Source: JBDUDR01 sp040002845
GTDB lineage: Bacteria > Actinomycetota > Actinomycetes > Propionibacteriales > Nocardioidaceae
NCBI GenBank assembly: GCA_040002845.1
Contig: JBDUDR010000036.1
Coordinates: 1-20,825 of the forward strand
Direction of reading: 5' to 3'
DNA length: 20,825 nucleotides
Shown piece after piece: positions 20,790-20,825 of this stretch. The position numbers and the translations under genes were made by a program. The stretch's first letter is position 1. Every line of letters starts with the position of its first letter. The notes below the pieces were generated by a model that saw only the letters and a list, made by a program, of their open reading frames with translations, did not search any database and was not told the origin of the DNA.

Positions 20790-20825
20790 CGCGATCCGAC
20801 ACTTATTCGACGCGATCCGACACTT
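20790..20825. repeat. 15-bp direct repeat at the right edge
   Basis: CGCGATCCGACACTT occurs at 20790-20804 and again at 20811-20825, separated by ATTCGA (period 21 bp). The second copy ends exactly at the window edge, so the array may continue. It lies upstream of the infA promoter. It may be a regulator-binding array, the repeated end of an insertion element, or an assembly-end effect. Confidence 0.6.

Noticed and set aside
1..20825. CRISPR arrays, tRNA or rRNA genes, complete insertion sequences, phage genes
   Set aside because: Looked for on both strands by eye; no repeat-spacer pattern, cloverleaf-like conserved arms, rRNA motifs, transposase or integrase motifs were seen.

Overview
The window is from a high-GC Gram-positive bacterium, almost certainly an actinomycete (Actinomycetota). 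It shows the actinobacterial order infA-rpmJ-rpsM-rpsK-rpsD-rpoA-rplQ-truA and rplM-rpsI-glmM, many GTG starts, N- or C-terminally extended ribosomal proteins, and several start codons without Shine-Dalgarno sequences that sit 6-8 nt behind a -10-like hexamer (leaderless style). I cannot place it below phylum or class. Every stretch lacking a gene is shorter than 300 bases.

Left part (1-6319), amino-sugar and ribosomal genes: a 5' portion of glmS runs off the left edge on the minus strand. The pantothenate kinase coaA and a DUF389 membrane protein lie on the plus strand. On the minus strand, rplM-rpsI-glmM is followed by a two-domain GNAT acetyltransferase, so ribosomal proteins are transcribed with GlmM, the mutase that makes GlcN-1-P from the GlmS product.

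Middle (6320-15281), a variable block lying between two gene sets that are usually close together (truA and rplM): citrate synthase gltA diverges from rplM. An ABC-F ATPase converges on gltA. A truncated GNAT gene remnant precedes an aminoglycoside-phosphotransferase-fold kinase. A vapBC toxin-antitoxin pair lies on the minus strand. Then come four plus-strand genes: a SnoaL-like protein, a metal-dependent amidohydrolase, a VOC (glyoxalase-like) protein and an ECF sigma factor whose own C-terminus is SnoaL-like. The VOC and sigma genes are 40 bp apart and are preceded by a likely terminator and a perfect inverted repeat. This looks like a stress or small-molecule module, but the ligand is unknown.

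Right part (15282-20825), the alpha operon on the minus strand: infA, rpmJ, rpsM, rpsK, rpsD, rpoA, rplQ, truA and an RsmC-like methyltransferase whose start overlaps the truA stop. Two non-coding spots stand out: a 177-nt hairpin-rich gap before rpsM, and a perfect palindrome matching the LexA core before rpoA. A 15-bp sequence is repeated at the extreme right edge, upstream of the infA promoter.

I found no CRISPR array, tRNA, rRNA or complete insertion sequence. No element is clearly a new system. The best candidates for something under-described are the SnoaL/amidohydrolase/VOC/ECF-sigma block and the regulatory sites in the alpha operon.
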